Assembly: GCF_000153185.1 (NCBI RefSeq)
Contig: NZ_CH724149.1
Coordinates: 124,001 to 188,000, forward strand
DNA from: Reinekea blandensis MED297
GTDB lineage: Bacteria > Pseudomonadota > Gammaproteobacteria > Pseudomonadales > Natronospirillaceae
Length of the DNA: 64,000 bases
Reading direction: 5' to 3'
In this document: piece after piece, positions 37,220 through 47,600 of the stretch
Layout of the letters: the number at the start of each line of letters is the position of its first letter
How positions within the stretch are numbered: the first letter of the stretch is position 1
Notes under the pieces: model-generated
What the model was told of the DNA's origin: nothing
Database searches by the model: none
What the model saw: only the letters and a program-made list of their open reading frames with translations
Program-made: the position numbers and the translations under genes

Positions 37220-37714
37220 CTAGAGGTAACGTCGGGCCTTGAAATATCGTTGCCGCCAATACTGGTTGTCGAGGCTCGACTCGATGACCCCTTTTGAAGT
37301 CGACGCGTGAATGAAGCGGCCCTGACCGGTATAGATACCGGCATGGAGCTGCTTGGCACTGGTTCTGAAGAAAACCAGATCGCCCACCGACAGTTGATCG
37401 CGGCGAATGGGCTGACCGTTCACCGCCAGTTGCTCCGTGGTTCTGGGCAGCGACATTCCAAATGCTTCGTTGTAGGCCACCTTGATAAACCCAGAACAAT
37501 CAAACCCGTTAGCGTCCGTGCCACCATAGCGGTATGGGGTCCCCCGATACTGTGCATACACCTTATCCAGTCCGTTCTTGGAAGGGGCGGAGGTCGGCGT
37601 TGTCATTGTTGCCGTGGTGAGAGTAGCCGGCGAGCCGTTCATCGCGTCGAGGCTCTGAAAACCGGCACAGCCGGACAACAGACACAGCATTGCAGGTGCT
37701 ATAAAACGAGGCAT
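37220..37714 (-). CDS. NlpC/P60 family lipoprotein
   Basis: 164 residues from the ATG at 37714. MPRFIAPAMLCLLSGC is a good lipoprotein signal (Cys16). The C40 peptidase domain runs from about 50, with the catalytic Cys in NGFDCSGFIKVAY, His in QLHAGIYTG and a third polar residue in GRFIHAST. By family it cleaves peptide cross-links of peptidoglycan, as Spr/MepS does. A longer frame to 37885 lacks a signal at its start. It is convergent with the binding protein gene and divergent from the NnrU gene. Confidence 0.88.
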   Translation of the reverse strand: MPRFIAPAMLCLLSGCAGFQSLDAMNGSPATLTTATMTTPTSAPSKNGLDKVYAQYRGTPYRYGGTDANGFDCSGFIKVAYNEAFGMSLPRTTEQLAVNGQPIRRDQLSVGDLVFFRTSAKQLHAGIYTGQGRFIHASTSKGVIESSLDNQYWRQRYFKARRYL

Positions 37715-37844
37715 CGCATTCTGATCAATCAGGGTTTCTGGTGTTATAGCAGAAGATAGTCCGTTTCGCACGGCTGAAAGGGTTGTTGTGCTATGGTGAC
37801 TGGAAGGATTGTTAACGTCGACACTAACGACCAAGGAGCCCTTG

Positions 37845-38393
37845 ATGACGCTGCTGCTGATCGGTTTGCTGGTATTTTTTGCCATTCACATACTTTCATC
37901 CACGCCCCTGCGCGACCATCTGGTGGGGGCGTTAGGTGCCATGCCCTATAAGGGGGTTTATGCACTGATTTCCTTTATCGGGCTGGGTCTGATCATCGCC
38001 GGCAAAGCTCGGGCACCCTTTGAGCCCGTTTGGGATGCGTGGCCGGCTTTACGTCCGGCAACGTTGCCGTTGATGTGGGCCTGTTTCGTTCTGTTACCGG
38101 CAGCCCACATGAAAACCAATATTAAGCGGTTTACCCGGCATCCGATGTTGTGGGGCATCATCCTGTGGTCCGTTGCGCACTTGGCTGTGAATGGTGATCT
38201 TGCGTCGATGCTGTTATTCGGCAGTTTTGCGCTCTATTCGGTGTATGCGATGGTCAGTCAGACCCGTCGTGGTGCTGCACTGCAAACCGAACCAGTCGCC
38301 GTAAAATACGATGCCATGGTGGTAGTCGCCGGGACGATTGTCTTTGTCGCCATCTGGCAGCTGCACGGCGTGCTCTTTGGTCTGCCTTTGTAG
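37845..38393 (+). CDS. NnrU family membrane protein
   Basis: 182 residues from the ATG at 37845 (AAGGAG six bases upstream). Five to six hydrophobic helices carry the NnrU signature [31 protein letters not shown] and [25 protein letters not shown]. NnrU is associated with nitrite/nitric-oxide reduction in some denitrifiers but is also found without them; relatives are isoprenylcysteine methyltransferase-like. No denitrification genes are nearby. It precedes acs by 94 bases. Confidence 0.8.
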   Translation: MTLLLIGLLVFFAIHILSSTPLRDHLVGALGAMPYKGVYALISFIGLGLIIAGKARAPFEPVWDAWPALRPATLPLMWACFVLLPAAHMKTNIKRFTRHPMLWGIILWSVAHLAVNGDLASMLLFGSFALYSVYAMVSQTRRGAALQTEPVAVKYDAMVVVAGTIVFVAIWQLHGVLFGLPL

Positions 38394-38487
38394 GCCACGA
38401 CTTCGGTCGTATACACTAAGGTCGCATTGTCCTTTCGACTGTGAAAATCAAAATAGTCGCAACACAAAAACAAGAACGGGTGGCACG

Positions 38488-40431
38488 ATGAGTTCAGAAA
38501 AGTATCCGGTTCCGGAAGCAGCCGCAGCGCGCACAAAAGTCAATAATCAACAATATCTTGAGCTGTATAAACAGTCGGTTGAAGACAACGAAGGGTTCTG
38601 GAGAGAGCAGGGCCAGCGCCTGGACTGGTTTAAACCCTATACCGAAGTGAAAGACGTCAGTTACGACAAAACCAACCATCGCATTCGTTGGTATGCCGAT
38701 GGTGAGTTGAACGTCGCTTATAACTGCATCGACCGGCATCTGGAGAGCCGGGGCGATCAGACGGCGATCATTTTCGAAGGTGATGAACCGACAGACGACG
38801 CGCACATCACCTATCGTGAACTGCATGCCAATGTCAGTCGCATGGCTAACGTGCTCAAATCGTTGGGTGCCAAGAAAGGCGATCGCATTACCATTTATAT
38901 GCCAATGATACCGGAAGCAGCCTACGCGATGCTCGCCTGTGCCCGCATTGGCGCGATCCACTCGGTTGTTTTCGGTGGCTTTTCACCGGAAGCACTAGCC
39001 GGTCGGATTGAGGACTGTACTTCGAACCTGATCATTACCGCAGACGAGGGTGTAAGGGGCTCTAAGAGCATTCCATTGAAAGCCAATGTGGATAAAGCCC
39101 TGGAACATGAGGGTACTAAATGCGTGAACCACGTCCTGGTTGTTCAGCGCACCGGCGGTAAGGTCGATTGGAAAGATGGGCGCGATGTTTGGTATCACGA
39201 CCGTTTCGATACAGTTGATTCCGAATGCCCATGCGAGCCTATGGAAGCAGAAGATCCGCTGTTTATCCTCTATACCTCGGGTTCAACAGGCAAACCGAAG
39301 GGCGTTCTGCATACAACCGGTGGTTACCTGGTTTATGCCTCGATGACTCATGAGTACGTTTTCGATTACCAAGACGGCGATGTGTATTGGTGCACCGCCG
39401 ATGTTGGCTGGGTAACCGGGCACAGTTACATCGTCTATGGGCCATTGGCCAATGGTGCTGTGACGTTAATGTTTGAAGGCGTTCCGACTTACCCATCACC
39501 GCGACGATTCGCCGAAGTGGTGGAAAAGCATAAGGTGAATATCCTGTACACCGCACCGACGGCGATTCGCGCATTGATGGCGACCGGAGATAAGGCGGTT
39601 GAAGGCACGGACCTGTCGTCACTGCGCTTATTAGGCTCAGTCGGTGAACCGATCAATCCGGAAGCCTGGGAGTGGTATCACAATGCCTTCGGCGCGGGCG
39701 AGTGCCCGATTGTGGACACCTGGTGGCAGACGGAAACCGGTGGCATTCTGATTACCCCGCTGCCCGGTGCGACCGAAATGAAACCCGGTTCTGCCACGCG
39801 GCCTTTCTTCGGGATTCAGCCAGCACTGGTCGACAATAACGGTCGGGAACTGGACGGGGCCGTTGAAGGCAATCTGGTCTTGCTGGACAGCTGGCCGGGT
39901 CAGATGCGTTCTGTTTTCGGTGATCATGAGCGGTTTATCCAAACCTATTTCAGTACCTATCCTGGCACCTACTTTACCGGCGACGGGGCTCGTCGTGATG
40001 AAGATGGCTACTACTGGATTACCGGTCGGGTCGATGATGTGCTGAATGTGTCAGGGCATCGTCTGGGAACGGCTGAAATAGAGAGCGCGCTGGTGGCGCA
40101 CCCATCGGTTTCAGAAGCGGCCGTGGTGGGTTACCCGCATGACATCAAAGGTCAGGGGATTTATGTCTACGTCAGCCCGATGGCCGGCATTTACCCTTCC
40201 GATGAGCTGACTCAGGAGCTGAAACAGTGGTTGCGTCAGGAAATCGGGCCGATCGCTACCCCGGACCTTATTCAGTGGGCCGACGGACTGCCGAAAACCC
40301 GGTCAGGAAAAATCATGCGTCGTATTCTGCGTAAGATCGCAGCCAATGAGTACGATGCTCTGGGGGATACGTCTACACTGGCCGACCCGGGTGTGGTTGA
40401 TGTCCTGATTGATGAACGGATGAATCGCTGA
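38488..40431 (+). CDS. acs: Acetyl-CoA synthetase
   Basis: 647 residues, full length. It activates acetate with ATP through acetyl-AMP to acetyl-CoA. The adenylation motif [12 protein letters not shown] begins at 262; [30 protein letters not shown] and the C-terminal [17 protein letters not shown] are all present, the last holding the Lys acetylated in Acs proteins. Frames open 50 codons upstream, but the start at 38488 matches the family. The probable two-component regulators of acetate use lie 4.5-10 kb downstream. An imperfect hairpin (38397-38410, TTCG loop) separates it from the NnrU gene. Confidence 0.97.
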   Translation: MSSEKYPVPEAAAARTKVNNQQYLELYKQSVEDNEGFWREQGQRLDWFKPYTEVKDVSYDKTNHRIRWYADGELNVAYNCIDRHLESRGDQTAIIFEGDEPTDDAHITYRELHANVSRMANVLKSLGAKKGDRITIYMPMIPEAAYAMLACARIGAIHSVVFGGFSPEALAGRIEDCTSNLIITADEGVRGSKSIPLKANVDKALEHEGTKCVNHVLVVQRTGGKVDWKDGRDVWYHDRFDTVDSECPCEPMEAEDPLFILYTSGSTGKPKGVLHTTGGYLVYASMTHEYVFDYQDGDVYWCTADVGWVTGHSYIVYGPLANGAVTLMFEGVPTYPSPRRFAEVVEKHKVNILYTAPTAIRALMATGDKAVEGTDLSSLRLLGSVGEPINPEAWEWYHNAFGAGECPIVDTWWQTETGGILITPLPGATEMKPGSATRPFFGIQPALVDNNGRELDGAVEGNLVLLDSWPGQMRSVFGDHERFIQTYFSTYPGTYFTGDGARRDEDGYYWITGRVDDVLNVSGHRLGTAEIESALVAHPSVSEAAVVGYPHDIKGQGIYVYVSPMAGIYPSDELTQELKQWLRQEIGPIATPDLIQWADGLPKTRSGKIMRRILRKIAANEYDALGDTSTLADPGVVDVLIDERMNR

Positions 40432-40455
40432 TCGATCGCGGGTTCCCCCGACATG

Positions 40456-40498
40456 GGAATCATCAGAGCCACGGTGTTTATCCTGGCCTGATGATTCC
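40456..40498 (+). terminator. Inverted repeat after acs
   Basis: An 11-bp arm GGAATCATCAG (40456-40466) pairs with 40488-40498; after one bulged base, four more pairs (40468-40471/40484-40487) extend the stem. It is followed by a mixed TC stretch rather than a T tract. It may end or stabilise the acs message. Confidence 0.5.
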
Positions 40499-40572
40499 TT
40501 CCTCCTTGCTTCGACTTCAACGCCATCGGTAATTGTGCTTCAATTAGGGCATTTACGATCAGGGTAATTGAA

Positions 40573-41121
40573 ATGTCGAAGTCCATTGCGGATCAGCTGA
40601 TGGGACTGGGCCTGGCAGATAAAAAACAGGTTCAGAAGGACAAGGCTGAAAAGCGAAAGCAGCAGAAACAAGCGCGTAAACACAAACTGGAAACCACCGA
40701 TGAGTCTAAGACAGCGGTGGAGCAGGCCCGACGCGAAAAAGCCGAACGCGATCGTCAACTGAACCTTGAACGACAAAAAAAGGCGGACGAAAAAGCCCTG
40801 CTCGCTCAGGTGAAGCAGATTCTTCAGCATACGTCGATTCGCTCGGACGACGGCGATATTAAATACAACTTTGCTGACCGGCACGACAACAAAATCAAAT
40901 CCATCTGGGTGACACAAAGCATTCAGGAAAACCTCGCGACCGGCAAGTTAGCGATCGTCTCCAGTGATGATCAGTATCACGTGGTGACAAAGTCCGTTGC
41001 CGATAAAATTGCCGAACGCAGCCCCGCCAGTGTGGTGTTTGTCGCAGACAAAGACGAGTCTCTGCCCGAAGACGACGATCCCTATAAAGACTTCGTCATT
41101 CCTGACGATCTGATGTGGTAA
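40573..41121 (+). CDS. DUF2058 family nucleoprotein (YaiL-like)
   Basis: 182 residues. The N-terminal half is a lysine- and glutamine-rich helix (KQVQKDKAEKRKQQKQAR) and the C-terminal part is the DUF2058 core (IKYNFADRHDNKIKSIWVTQSIQENLATGKLAIVS, then YHVVTKSVADKI). The E. coli homologue YaiL is a small nucleoprotein of unknown role. It lies just upstream of the PLP-enzyme gene (stop at 41121, next ATG at 41127), so both are probably cotranscribed. Confidence 0.85.
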   Translation: MSKSIADQLMGLGLADKKQVQKDKAEKRKQQKQARKHKLETTDESKTAVEQARREKAERDRQLNLERQKKADEKALLAQVKQILQHTSIRSDDGDIKYNFADRHDNKIKSIWVTQSIQENLATGKLAIVSSDDQYHVVTKSVADKIAERSPASVVFVADKDESLPEDDDPYKDFVIPDDLMW

Positions 41122-41126
41122 CCGCT

Positions 41127-42365
41127 ATGACCAAAGTAAAAGGCTTCACCAGCCGAATTGTGCACCATGATCGTCTGCAGCGCTTCAGCGATGGACCGAT
41201 TCATGCGCCGATCTATAACAGTGTTCCCTACGGCTATGAAACAACGGAAGGGCTTGAGGCTGTTTTTCAGGGTAAAAACACCGGGCACTCCTATGCACGG
41301 CAGTCTACGCCCACCACCGATGCCCTGCAGTCGATGATCAATCAGGCGGAAGGCGGTGTCGGAACTCTGGTATTTGCCACTGGGATGGCGGCGTTGAATG
41401 CGACTTTTTTTGCATTGCTGAAGCAGGGTGATCATGTGATTGCCAGCCAGTACCTGTTCGGGAATACCTTCAGCCTGTTAACAACGCTGGAAAACTTTGG
41501 CGTCTCCGTGACCTTCGCGGACCTGACTGATGCCCGCAATGCCAAGGCCGCCATGCAGCCTAATACCCGACTGGTCTTTGCCGAAACCATTGCCAATCCC
41601 GGGACTCAGATTCCGGATCTTGAAGCCCTGGGCCAGTGGTGCCGCGAGGAACAGCTGGTCTTTATTGTAGATAACACCCTGACCTCTCCGTACTTGTTCA
41701 ACCCGTCAAAGGTTGGCGCCTCGCTGGTCATGAACAGTCTGTCAAAATACTTCAGCGGGCACGGAACCGTTTTGGGTGGCGCCATTACCGACACAGGGCA
41801 CTTCGACTGGCAGGGCTATCCGCACATCTTTGAGGGCTATCGTACCGGCGATCCGAAAAAATGGGCGCTGACTCAGATAAAGAAGAAAGCCCTGCGTGAT
41901 ATGGGCGGTACACTCAGTTCCGATGCGGCTTATCAGATTTCGGTTGGCGCTGAAACCATCGCATTGCGCATGGACCGGGCGTGTCATAATGCCTTGTCGC
42001 TTGCTCAAATGTTGGAAAACCATCCGAAAATCAGTCGAGTGCACTACCCGGGTCTGGAAAACCATCCTCAGCATCATCGAGCCCGGGACTGGTTTCGCCA
42101 TAATGGCGCTATCCTGAGCTTTGATCTGGCGGAAGGCTATGATTGCGCGGATCTGTTGAACCGGATTGATCTCGTTATCAATGCGACCCACCTGGGCGAT
42201 AACCGCACACTGGCGCTGCCGATGGCAAGCACTATCTTTTTTGAGATGGGCGCTCAGCGACGCGCTGAGTTCGGTATTGGAGAGCGGATGATTCGGTGTT
42301 CTGTGGGTATCGAAGAGACCGATGATCTGCTCGAGGCGTTTCAGTCGGCATTGGATTCGCTCTGA
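41127..42365 (+). CDS. PLP-dependent Cys/Met metabolism enzyme (sulfhydrylase/cystathionine synthase type)
   Basis: 412 residues from the ATG at 41127; a GTG at 41115 overlapping the previous stop is also possible. The fold-type I PLP signature is present: YARQSTPTTDALQ, FATGMAALNATFFAL, and the PLP-Lys in SLSKYFSGHGTVLGG near 206. It belongs to the MetB/MetC/MetY/MetZ superfamily, and length and the cofactor loop look like O-acyl-homoserine sulfhydrylases, which make homocysteine from sulfide, but I cannot separate it from cystathionine gamma-synthase or gamma-lyase by eye. Confidence 0.8.
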   Translation: MTKVKGFTSRIVHHDRLQRFSDGPIHAPIYNSVPYGYETTEGLEAVFQGKNTGHSYARQSTPTTDALQSMINQAEGGVGTLVFATGMAALNATFFALLKQGDHVIASQYLFGNTFSLLTTLENFGVSVTFADLTDARNAKAAMQPNTRLVFAETIANPGTQIPDLEALGQWCREEQLVFIVDNTLTSPYLFNPSKVGASLVMNSLSKYFSGHGTVLGGAITDTGHFDWQGYPHIFEGYRTGDPKKWALTQIKKKALRDMGGTLSSDAAYQISVGAETIALRMDRACHNALSLAQMLENHPKISRVHYPGLENHPQHHRARDWFRHNGAILSFDLAEGYDCADLLNRIDLVINATHLGDNRTLALPMASTIFFEMGAQRRAEFGIGERMIRCSVGIEETDDLLEAFQSALDSL

Positions 42366-42480
42366 ACACCATGACAGGGTGACAGCGCAACGAAAAAGAG
42401 TGACAATCATCGACGCCTGTACGAAACCGGCGTGTTAGTCGCCGGTTAAATAACAATGATAAAAACCAAGGGTGCTGCTC

Positions 42481-42969
42481 ATGAGTGGTCGACGATGGCT
42501 CGGATGTTGCGCGATCGTGCTGTGCGCCGGAGTCTCTGCGACAGAATCCGGCGATTTGCTACGGTCTTTTTCGGAAATGTCTCTGGAAACGCCGGTCGTT
42601 TTGCATGACCAATGGTCCGTAAGTGACCCGTTGGACTCAGACGCTTTTAAAACTGAATATTCGCAGTATTTTAATCAGTATATCGACGTAGCGACGACCT
42701 TATCTGTCCGTGCCATTGATTGCGCAAATGGCGTTTTGCCTCAAGCCGATGCCTACGAGTCAATGACCGACCTGAGTCGTTTATATACGTCGGTTGCAGA
42801 AACTGTGACCCGCAGCCAGACACAACTCCGGCTCTGGCAGGATTTGAATGACACAGCGGCCAGAGATCGTCTTGCCGAGCTTATTCCTTCGCTGACAAAT
42901 GCCTACAGCCGACTGATGTTTGAACTGTCCGGTTGCTCCGGTTTTTTGTATGGTGAGTTGGTAAATTGA
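42481..42969 (+). CDS. Exported protein of unknown function
   Basis: 162 residues from the ATG at 42481 (AAGGG about ten bases upstream; the upstream GTG at 42472 is too close to it). A signal peptide ends near GVSATES (about residue 20). The mature part is helical and acidic, with two Cys (AIDCANG and SGCSGF). It ends 61 bases before the CrbR-like gene, in the same direction, so it may be cotranscribed with it. No family is recognised. Confidence 0.6.
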   Translation: MSGRRWLGCCAIVLCAGVSATESGDLLRSFSEMSLETPVVLHDQWSVSDPLDSDAFKTEYSQYFNQYIDVATTLSVRAIDCANGVLPQADAYESMTDLSRLYTSVAETVTRSQTQLRLWQDLNDTAARDRLAELIPSLTNAYSRLMFELSGCSGFLYGELVN

Positions 42970-43030
42970 TCGTCGATAGAATGTCTGGGTGCAGCCTGTT
43001 GATGAATAACATCAGAAAAGGACGGAAATT

Positions 43031-43687
43031 GTGGATCGAATACTGATTGTTGATGACCACCCGTTGTTTCGAGATGCTCTGAAGTTGTCTTTAACTCAGA
43101 GTACCGGTCCGCATGCGCTGCAGGCGGCTGGACAAATCGAGTTCTCCTCCTCATTGGAAGAGGCGCTGTCGTTCCTGAAACAAAATGCCGAAGTCGATCT
43201 GGTTTTGCTGGATCTTCATCTGCCGGGTAATGATGGGTTTCTTGGCTTGCTTGAAGTGCGCAAGCTTTATCCTGCCATCGCTGTGCTGGTGATTTCGGGG
43301 AACGATGACCCTTCGATTATTGCCAAGGCAAGGGCTTGTGGCGCAGCCGGGTTTATTTCTAAATCGCTGGCAGCGGAGTCCATACTGCACGCAGTACAGT
43401 CGGTCTTACAAGGCGATGAGTACTGGCCAGACATCGATCTATCGCCGGATTCTGAGCTGGAAGACATCGCCCGTCGCATTAACGAACTGACGGACCAGCA
43501 GCTGCGAGTGCTGCGTCACCTTCAGGACGGTCGTCTGAACAAACAGATTGCCTACGATCTCGACATTTCCGAGGCGACGGTAAAGGCGCATGTCACCGCT
43601 ATCTTTCGTAAGCTGAATGTGCTGAATCGGACTCAAGCGGTGATTTTAGCGAACAAGCTCCACGTCGACCCGCCGATTTCCGCCTGA
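43031..43687 (+). CDS. crbR: LuxR-type response regulator, CrbR-like
   Basis: 218 residues from a GTG; AAGGA lies upstream. Receiver domain at 1-125 with acidic VDDH, Asp61 in LLDLHLPGNDG and the Lys in GFISKSLAAE. The LuxR helix-turn-helix is at about 150-210 (LTDQQLRVLRHLQDGRLNKQIAYDLDISEATVKAHVTAI). This architecture and the nearby SSS-type sensor kinase and acs match the CrbSR system (called ErdR/AcsR in Pseudomonas), which activates acs for acetate use. The name is an inference from architecture and context; a NarL-type regulator of another process remains possible. Confidence 0.75.
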   Translation: MDRILIVDDHPLFRDALKLSLTQSTGPHALQAAGQIEFSSSLEEALSFLKQNAEVDLVLLDLHLPGNDGFLGLLEVRKLYPAIAVLVISGNDDPSIIAKARACGAAGFISKSLAAESILHAVQSVLQGDEYWPDIDLSPDSELEDIARRINELTDQQLRVLRHLQDGRLNKQIAYDLDISEATVKAHVTAIFRKLNVLNRTQAVILANKLHVDPPISA

Positions 43688-43699
43688 TCCAAGGCTGAT

Positions 43700-43737
43700 G
43701 GGAGGTGACGAAATAGGTCACTTCCCGTCCTATTTCG
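43700..43737 (+). promoter_or_regulatory. Two mutually exclusive hairpins after the crbR-like gene
   Basis: Stem A pairs 43700-43709 with 43717-43726 (ten pairs, one G-U). Stem B pairs CGAAATAG (43709-43716) with CTATTTCG (43730-43737). The 5' arm of B is the loop of A, and A's 3' arm is the loop of B, so only one can form. There is no T tract. It could be a conditional 3' end, or simply overlapping repeats. Confidence 0.4.
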
Positions 43738-43915
43738 CATTTAACCTGTGATCCTTTCGAATGTGACTATCGTTCGGATATCGCGGCAAAAATCTGAAAG
43801 CCAGCAATCAGCGGCTTGCGCTTCCAATCCCCGAAAAATAACCCTGAAAACACTTCATTGGCACGGTTCTCGCTGAACTGATAGTAACGAAACAGTGAAT
43901 AACAGGTTCGCCAAC

Positions 43916-44119
43916 ATGTCAGCAGTGAAGAGCAATGTCATCCGACTGTACGATGTCAAACCGGAACTGGCTCTGGAGCATCTGAAGCGTTCAACAGGAT
44001 TGGATTTTGACGAATTACCGGAAAACCTGGCCGATAGAGTGGAAAAAACCAGCGGCCATCAGCCAGTTCCCCCGGTATTGACCGACATCGTTGACGAGCC
44101 GGTCTTCAGTAAAGCCTGA
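43916..44119 (+). CDS. Small protein of unknown function
   Basis: 67 residues from the ATG at 43916 (AGG about ten bases upstream; a GTG at 43895 adds seven residues). The sequence is acidic overall: VIRLYDVKPELALEHLKRSTGLDFDELPENLADRVE looks like two short helices. It lies between the regulator and kinase genes and is convergent with the 44123 gene with a 3-base gap. I recognise no family, but the composition is that of a real protein. Confidence 0.55.
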   Translation: MSAVKSNVIRLYDVKPELALEHLKRSTGLDFDELPENLADRVEKTSGHQPVPPVLTDIVDEPVFSKA

Positions 44120-44122
44120 GCG

Positions 44123-44494
44123 TTAGCTTTGGGCGCGCTGTGCCGTCTGCGCGGGGTTGGCAGCCGGTTGAACAAACAGCTCATCGACTCGATAGTCGTG
44201 GTGCTCGCATTCAACGATGATACTCATCGCCTGCAAAGGTCCGTTCACCTTAAGTTTTGCAATGCCCGACAACAGCAATGACGATGCGTTCACGTTGGTT
44301 TGGTCGATGTTCATACTGTGTTGGCCGCTGTCATCGTGCCAGAACAGTTGTAAGCGAATGGGTTGCTGTGCAACCCGATCGAATCTGAACCACGCAGCCA
44401 CGTTATAATCCGCTTGCCAGCGCATTTGTTTTTTTATTCCGCTGGGTTGCTTCAAAACCGAGTCAGGGACGTCGGTCAGTTTGTGTCTGTACAT
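44123..44494 (-). CDS. Hypothetical protein
   Basis: 123 residues; GAGGAG lies ahead of the ATG at 44494, which supports the gene. The middle reads VAAWFRFDRVAQQPIRLQLFWHDDSGQHSMNIDQTNVNASSLLLSG, a beta-rich pattern, with one Cys in VECEHHDYRVDELFV. No signal peptide and no family recognised. It follows the kinase gene on the same strand with a 147-base gap that has no terminator, so it could be on the same transcript. Confidence 0.55.
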   Translation of the reverse strand: MYRHKLTDVPDSVLKQPSGIKKQMRWQADYNVAAWFRFDRVAQQPIRLQLFWHDDSGQHSMNIDQTNVNASSLLLSGIAKLKVNGPLQAMSIIVECEHHDYRVDELFVQPAANPAQTAQRAQS

Positions 44495-44641
44495 AATGAA
44501 AGTCTCCTCTGACGAATAACAGTAACGACTCTGTTCCGTTAAATCCGTCGACTGCTTCTCACTGGCTTTTTGGTTTTTACCGATTTTTAGTTCCAGTTAA
44601 CACTTTCATGCGTTTTGATGCCCTTTCATGGCCCCAGTTCG

Positions 44642-47600
44642 TCAGGTCTGTCGGTTTTTGATCAACGCTCGAAGCGCGATGGGTTTTACCGGTTTGGCCA
44701 GATAACCCATGCCGGCATTGGCAGCCTGTTGTTGTAACTCGGCATCGCCGTGGGCCGTTACCAGAATGGCGTTCACGGTTTGCCCCCATTGACGCTTCAG
44801 TTCCTTAAACAGCTCGAACCCGGTCAGGGATTCACCAAGATGGTAATCCATAATCAACAGTTCAGGTGGCTCGGCGGCAAGCGCTTCGGCTCGGGTGGAA
44901 GCGGTTGTGACCTGGCAGCCCCAGCCACTGAGCAGGGTGTTCAGCGCATCGGTGTTCTGCCGGTCGTTGTCGACGACCAGAACCTTAAGTTGAAGCTGAT
45001 GAGATGGAATGGTCCGCTTAGGGCCTTCGGCTTTCGGCATCGGTACGTCGTCCACTAGCGGTACCTGTAAAGAAAAACACGAGCCACGATGCAGACGCGA
45101 ACGGACCTGGATCGGATGATCCAGGTGTTGACTGATCCGCGAGACCACACTCAGGCCCAAGCCGACTCCCTGTGCTTCCTGCTGATGTTGGTCCAGGCGG
45201 TTAAAGTCGAGAAAGATCCGTTCAAAGTCTGACTCATTAATGCCCAAGCCGGTATCCCAGACTTCAATTTGCACATGATCCGACCGTTTCCTGGCCGCCA
45301 GCAGGACACCACCGCGTCTGGTGTACTTGATTGCGTTGGACACCAGGTTTTGCAGTATCCGGCGTAGCGGGCGGGCTTCACTGCGGACATACAGATTGGT
45401 TTCGCGAACGATCAGACGAAGCTGCTTGTCACCGGCGATAGCACTGAATTCATCATTGATGGACTGAAACAGGCGGTTCAGTTCCACGGTTTCGAAGCTG
45501 GGTGCCTGCGTGGAACCGTCCAGCTTGGCGATTTCCAGCAGCGTCGAGATCAGTTCCTCTGTTGTACGCAGCGAGCTTTCCAGTTTTGGCAGAATGGCGT
45601 TGTCCGGCCATTGCTCGAGCAGCGCAGTGTTGTACAAACGGGCCGCATTCAGCGGTTGAAGAATGTCATGGCTGGCCAGTGCTAAAAATCGGGTTTTGCT
45701 TTCATTCGCCAGTTCCGCTTCGGTCTTGGCTTCCATGATCATAGATTCGGCTCGTTCGCGTTCGGCAATCTCGGCGCGCAGCTCTGCGTTTATTTCACGA
45801 ACTTCCTGAGTGCGTTGTTGTACCCGGGCTTCAAGTGTGTCTTTCGCTTCACGCAGTTCATCCTGAGCCCGGACGAACTCGGTAATGTCGTTGAATGTGG
45901 TAACAAAGCCACCACCGGGCAGTGGGTTACCCCGTATTTCAGTCACGCGACCATTGTTGCGGACGCGAATGAAGCGATGCGCTGTGCCGCTGCGCCAATG
46001 ATTCAGACGTTTTTGTACGTGTTCTTCCACTTCACCGGGGCCGCATTCCCCGCGCTCGGCGTTATAGCGAACCAGCGCCTCGATCGGCTTGCCGACGCGA
46101 ATCAGTTCTTTCGGGTAGTCATACATTTCCAGGTATTTGCGATTCCAGGCGACCAGCCGCAAGTCGCGATCGATCACCGAAACCCCGTGATCGAGGTTCT
46201 CCAGCGTTGATGACAGGACTTTTTGATTAAATTGGATGGCTTGAGTGGCTTCATCAAAAAAGGTCACCACATCTTCGAGGTGCAGCTCTCGACCAGCTAA
46301 CGCCGAATGCATCATCGCGCGTGCCGAGCTGGCACCAATGACGCCGGATAGCGTCCGTTCAATGTAGCGGATGAAATCCGCGGTCGGAATGTCATGGGCT
46401 TGCAGACGGATATGATTAACTCGCTCGAAGTCATCAATCCAGCGTTGTGTCTGATTGCTTCCGGCGAATCGCTCAAGCATGGAGATCAGTTCACCGGTTT
46501 TAACCTGGGGTTTTTTCTTCTGTCGATTGTCATCGGACTGCAGATGCTCGTTGAACTGAACATAGGCGGACGCTTGCAGCCGGTCGGCCAAGGTGGGTTT
46601 GGCTCGCCTCGAAAAGTACACGTAGGCCGCCACGTTGAACGCCAGACTGAAAAAGACACCGCGGGACAGGGCGTCACTGAACTCAAAGCCGAACAGGAAC
46701 TCCGGGCGCAGCCAGCGAATGTCATAAGGACCATGGGTGAGCAAGGTCTGATCGATAAATCCGGCCTGACTGAGCATGGGAACTATCAACGTCCAGAACC
46801 AGAGCAGACTGCCGACAATCATTCCGGCATAGGCGCCGTGGGTGTGAGCTTGTCGCCAGTACAGACCACCAATGAGCGCGGGCAGTAGCTGAACCACCAG
46901 AGAAAATGCCAGCAGGCCAATGGCTGATAAGGCTTCAGTTTCACCGAAGAGCAGGTTGTACAACCAGGCAATTAAAATGACGGCAATGATAATGATACGC
47001 CGAATCAACAGCAGCCAGGGTGCGACGGCTTCGGAGGATTCGTTCAGTCGTCGTTTCAACATTAACGGCACAAACGCGTCGTTGCTGAGCATGGTGGATA
47101 GCGTGAGTGTGGTGATCACAATCATTGCCATAGACGCTGAGAAACCGCCGATAAACACCAGTACCGTTAACCAAAACTGATCTCCGGCCAGCGGTAACAA
47201 CAGCACAAAGGTGTCGGCATCGATGCCTGAGCCTTCGAACAGACGCAAACCAGCGGAGGCAATGGGCAGGATCACCAGGCTGATCAGGATTAAATACAAT
47301 GGAAACACCCAGCGCGCGGTTTTCAAATGACTGAGCTGTGTGTTCTCAACCACCATGACATGAAATTGCCGGGGCAGTACCAGAATGGCCGCGCCGGCTA
47401 ATAACAACTGAGTCAGGAAGTTCAGACTGATTCCCGACCAATTGAATGCCTGTGCCGCGGCCAGCTCACTGGCAAATTCATCAGTGCCACTGTAAAAAAC
47501 AAAGATGACGTAGAGTGCCAGGATGATTAGGGCACTGAGTTTAATCAGCGATTCGAATGCGATGGTCAGCATCATGCCGGGGTGATGTTTCGACACATCG

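Noticed and set aside
41742-42410. 222-codon frame antisense to the PLP enzyme
   Set aside because: Shadow of the PLP enzyme gene.
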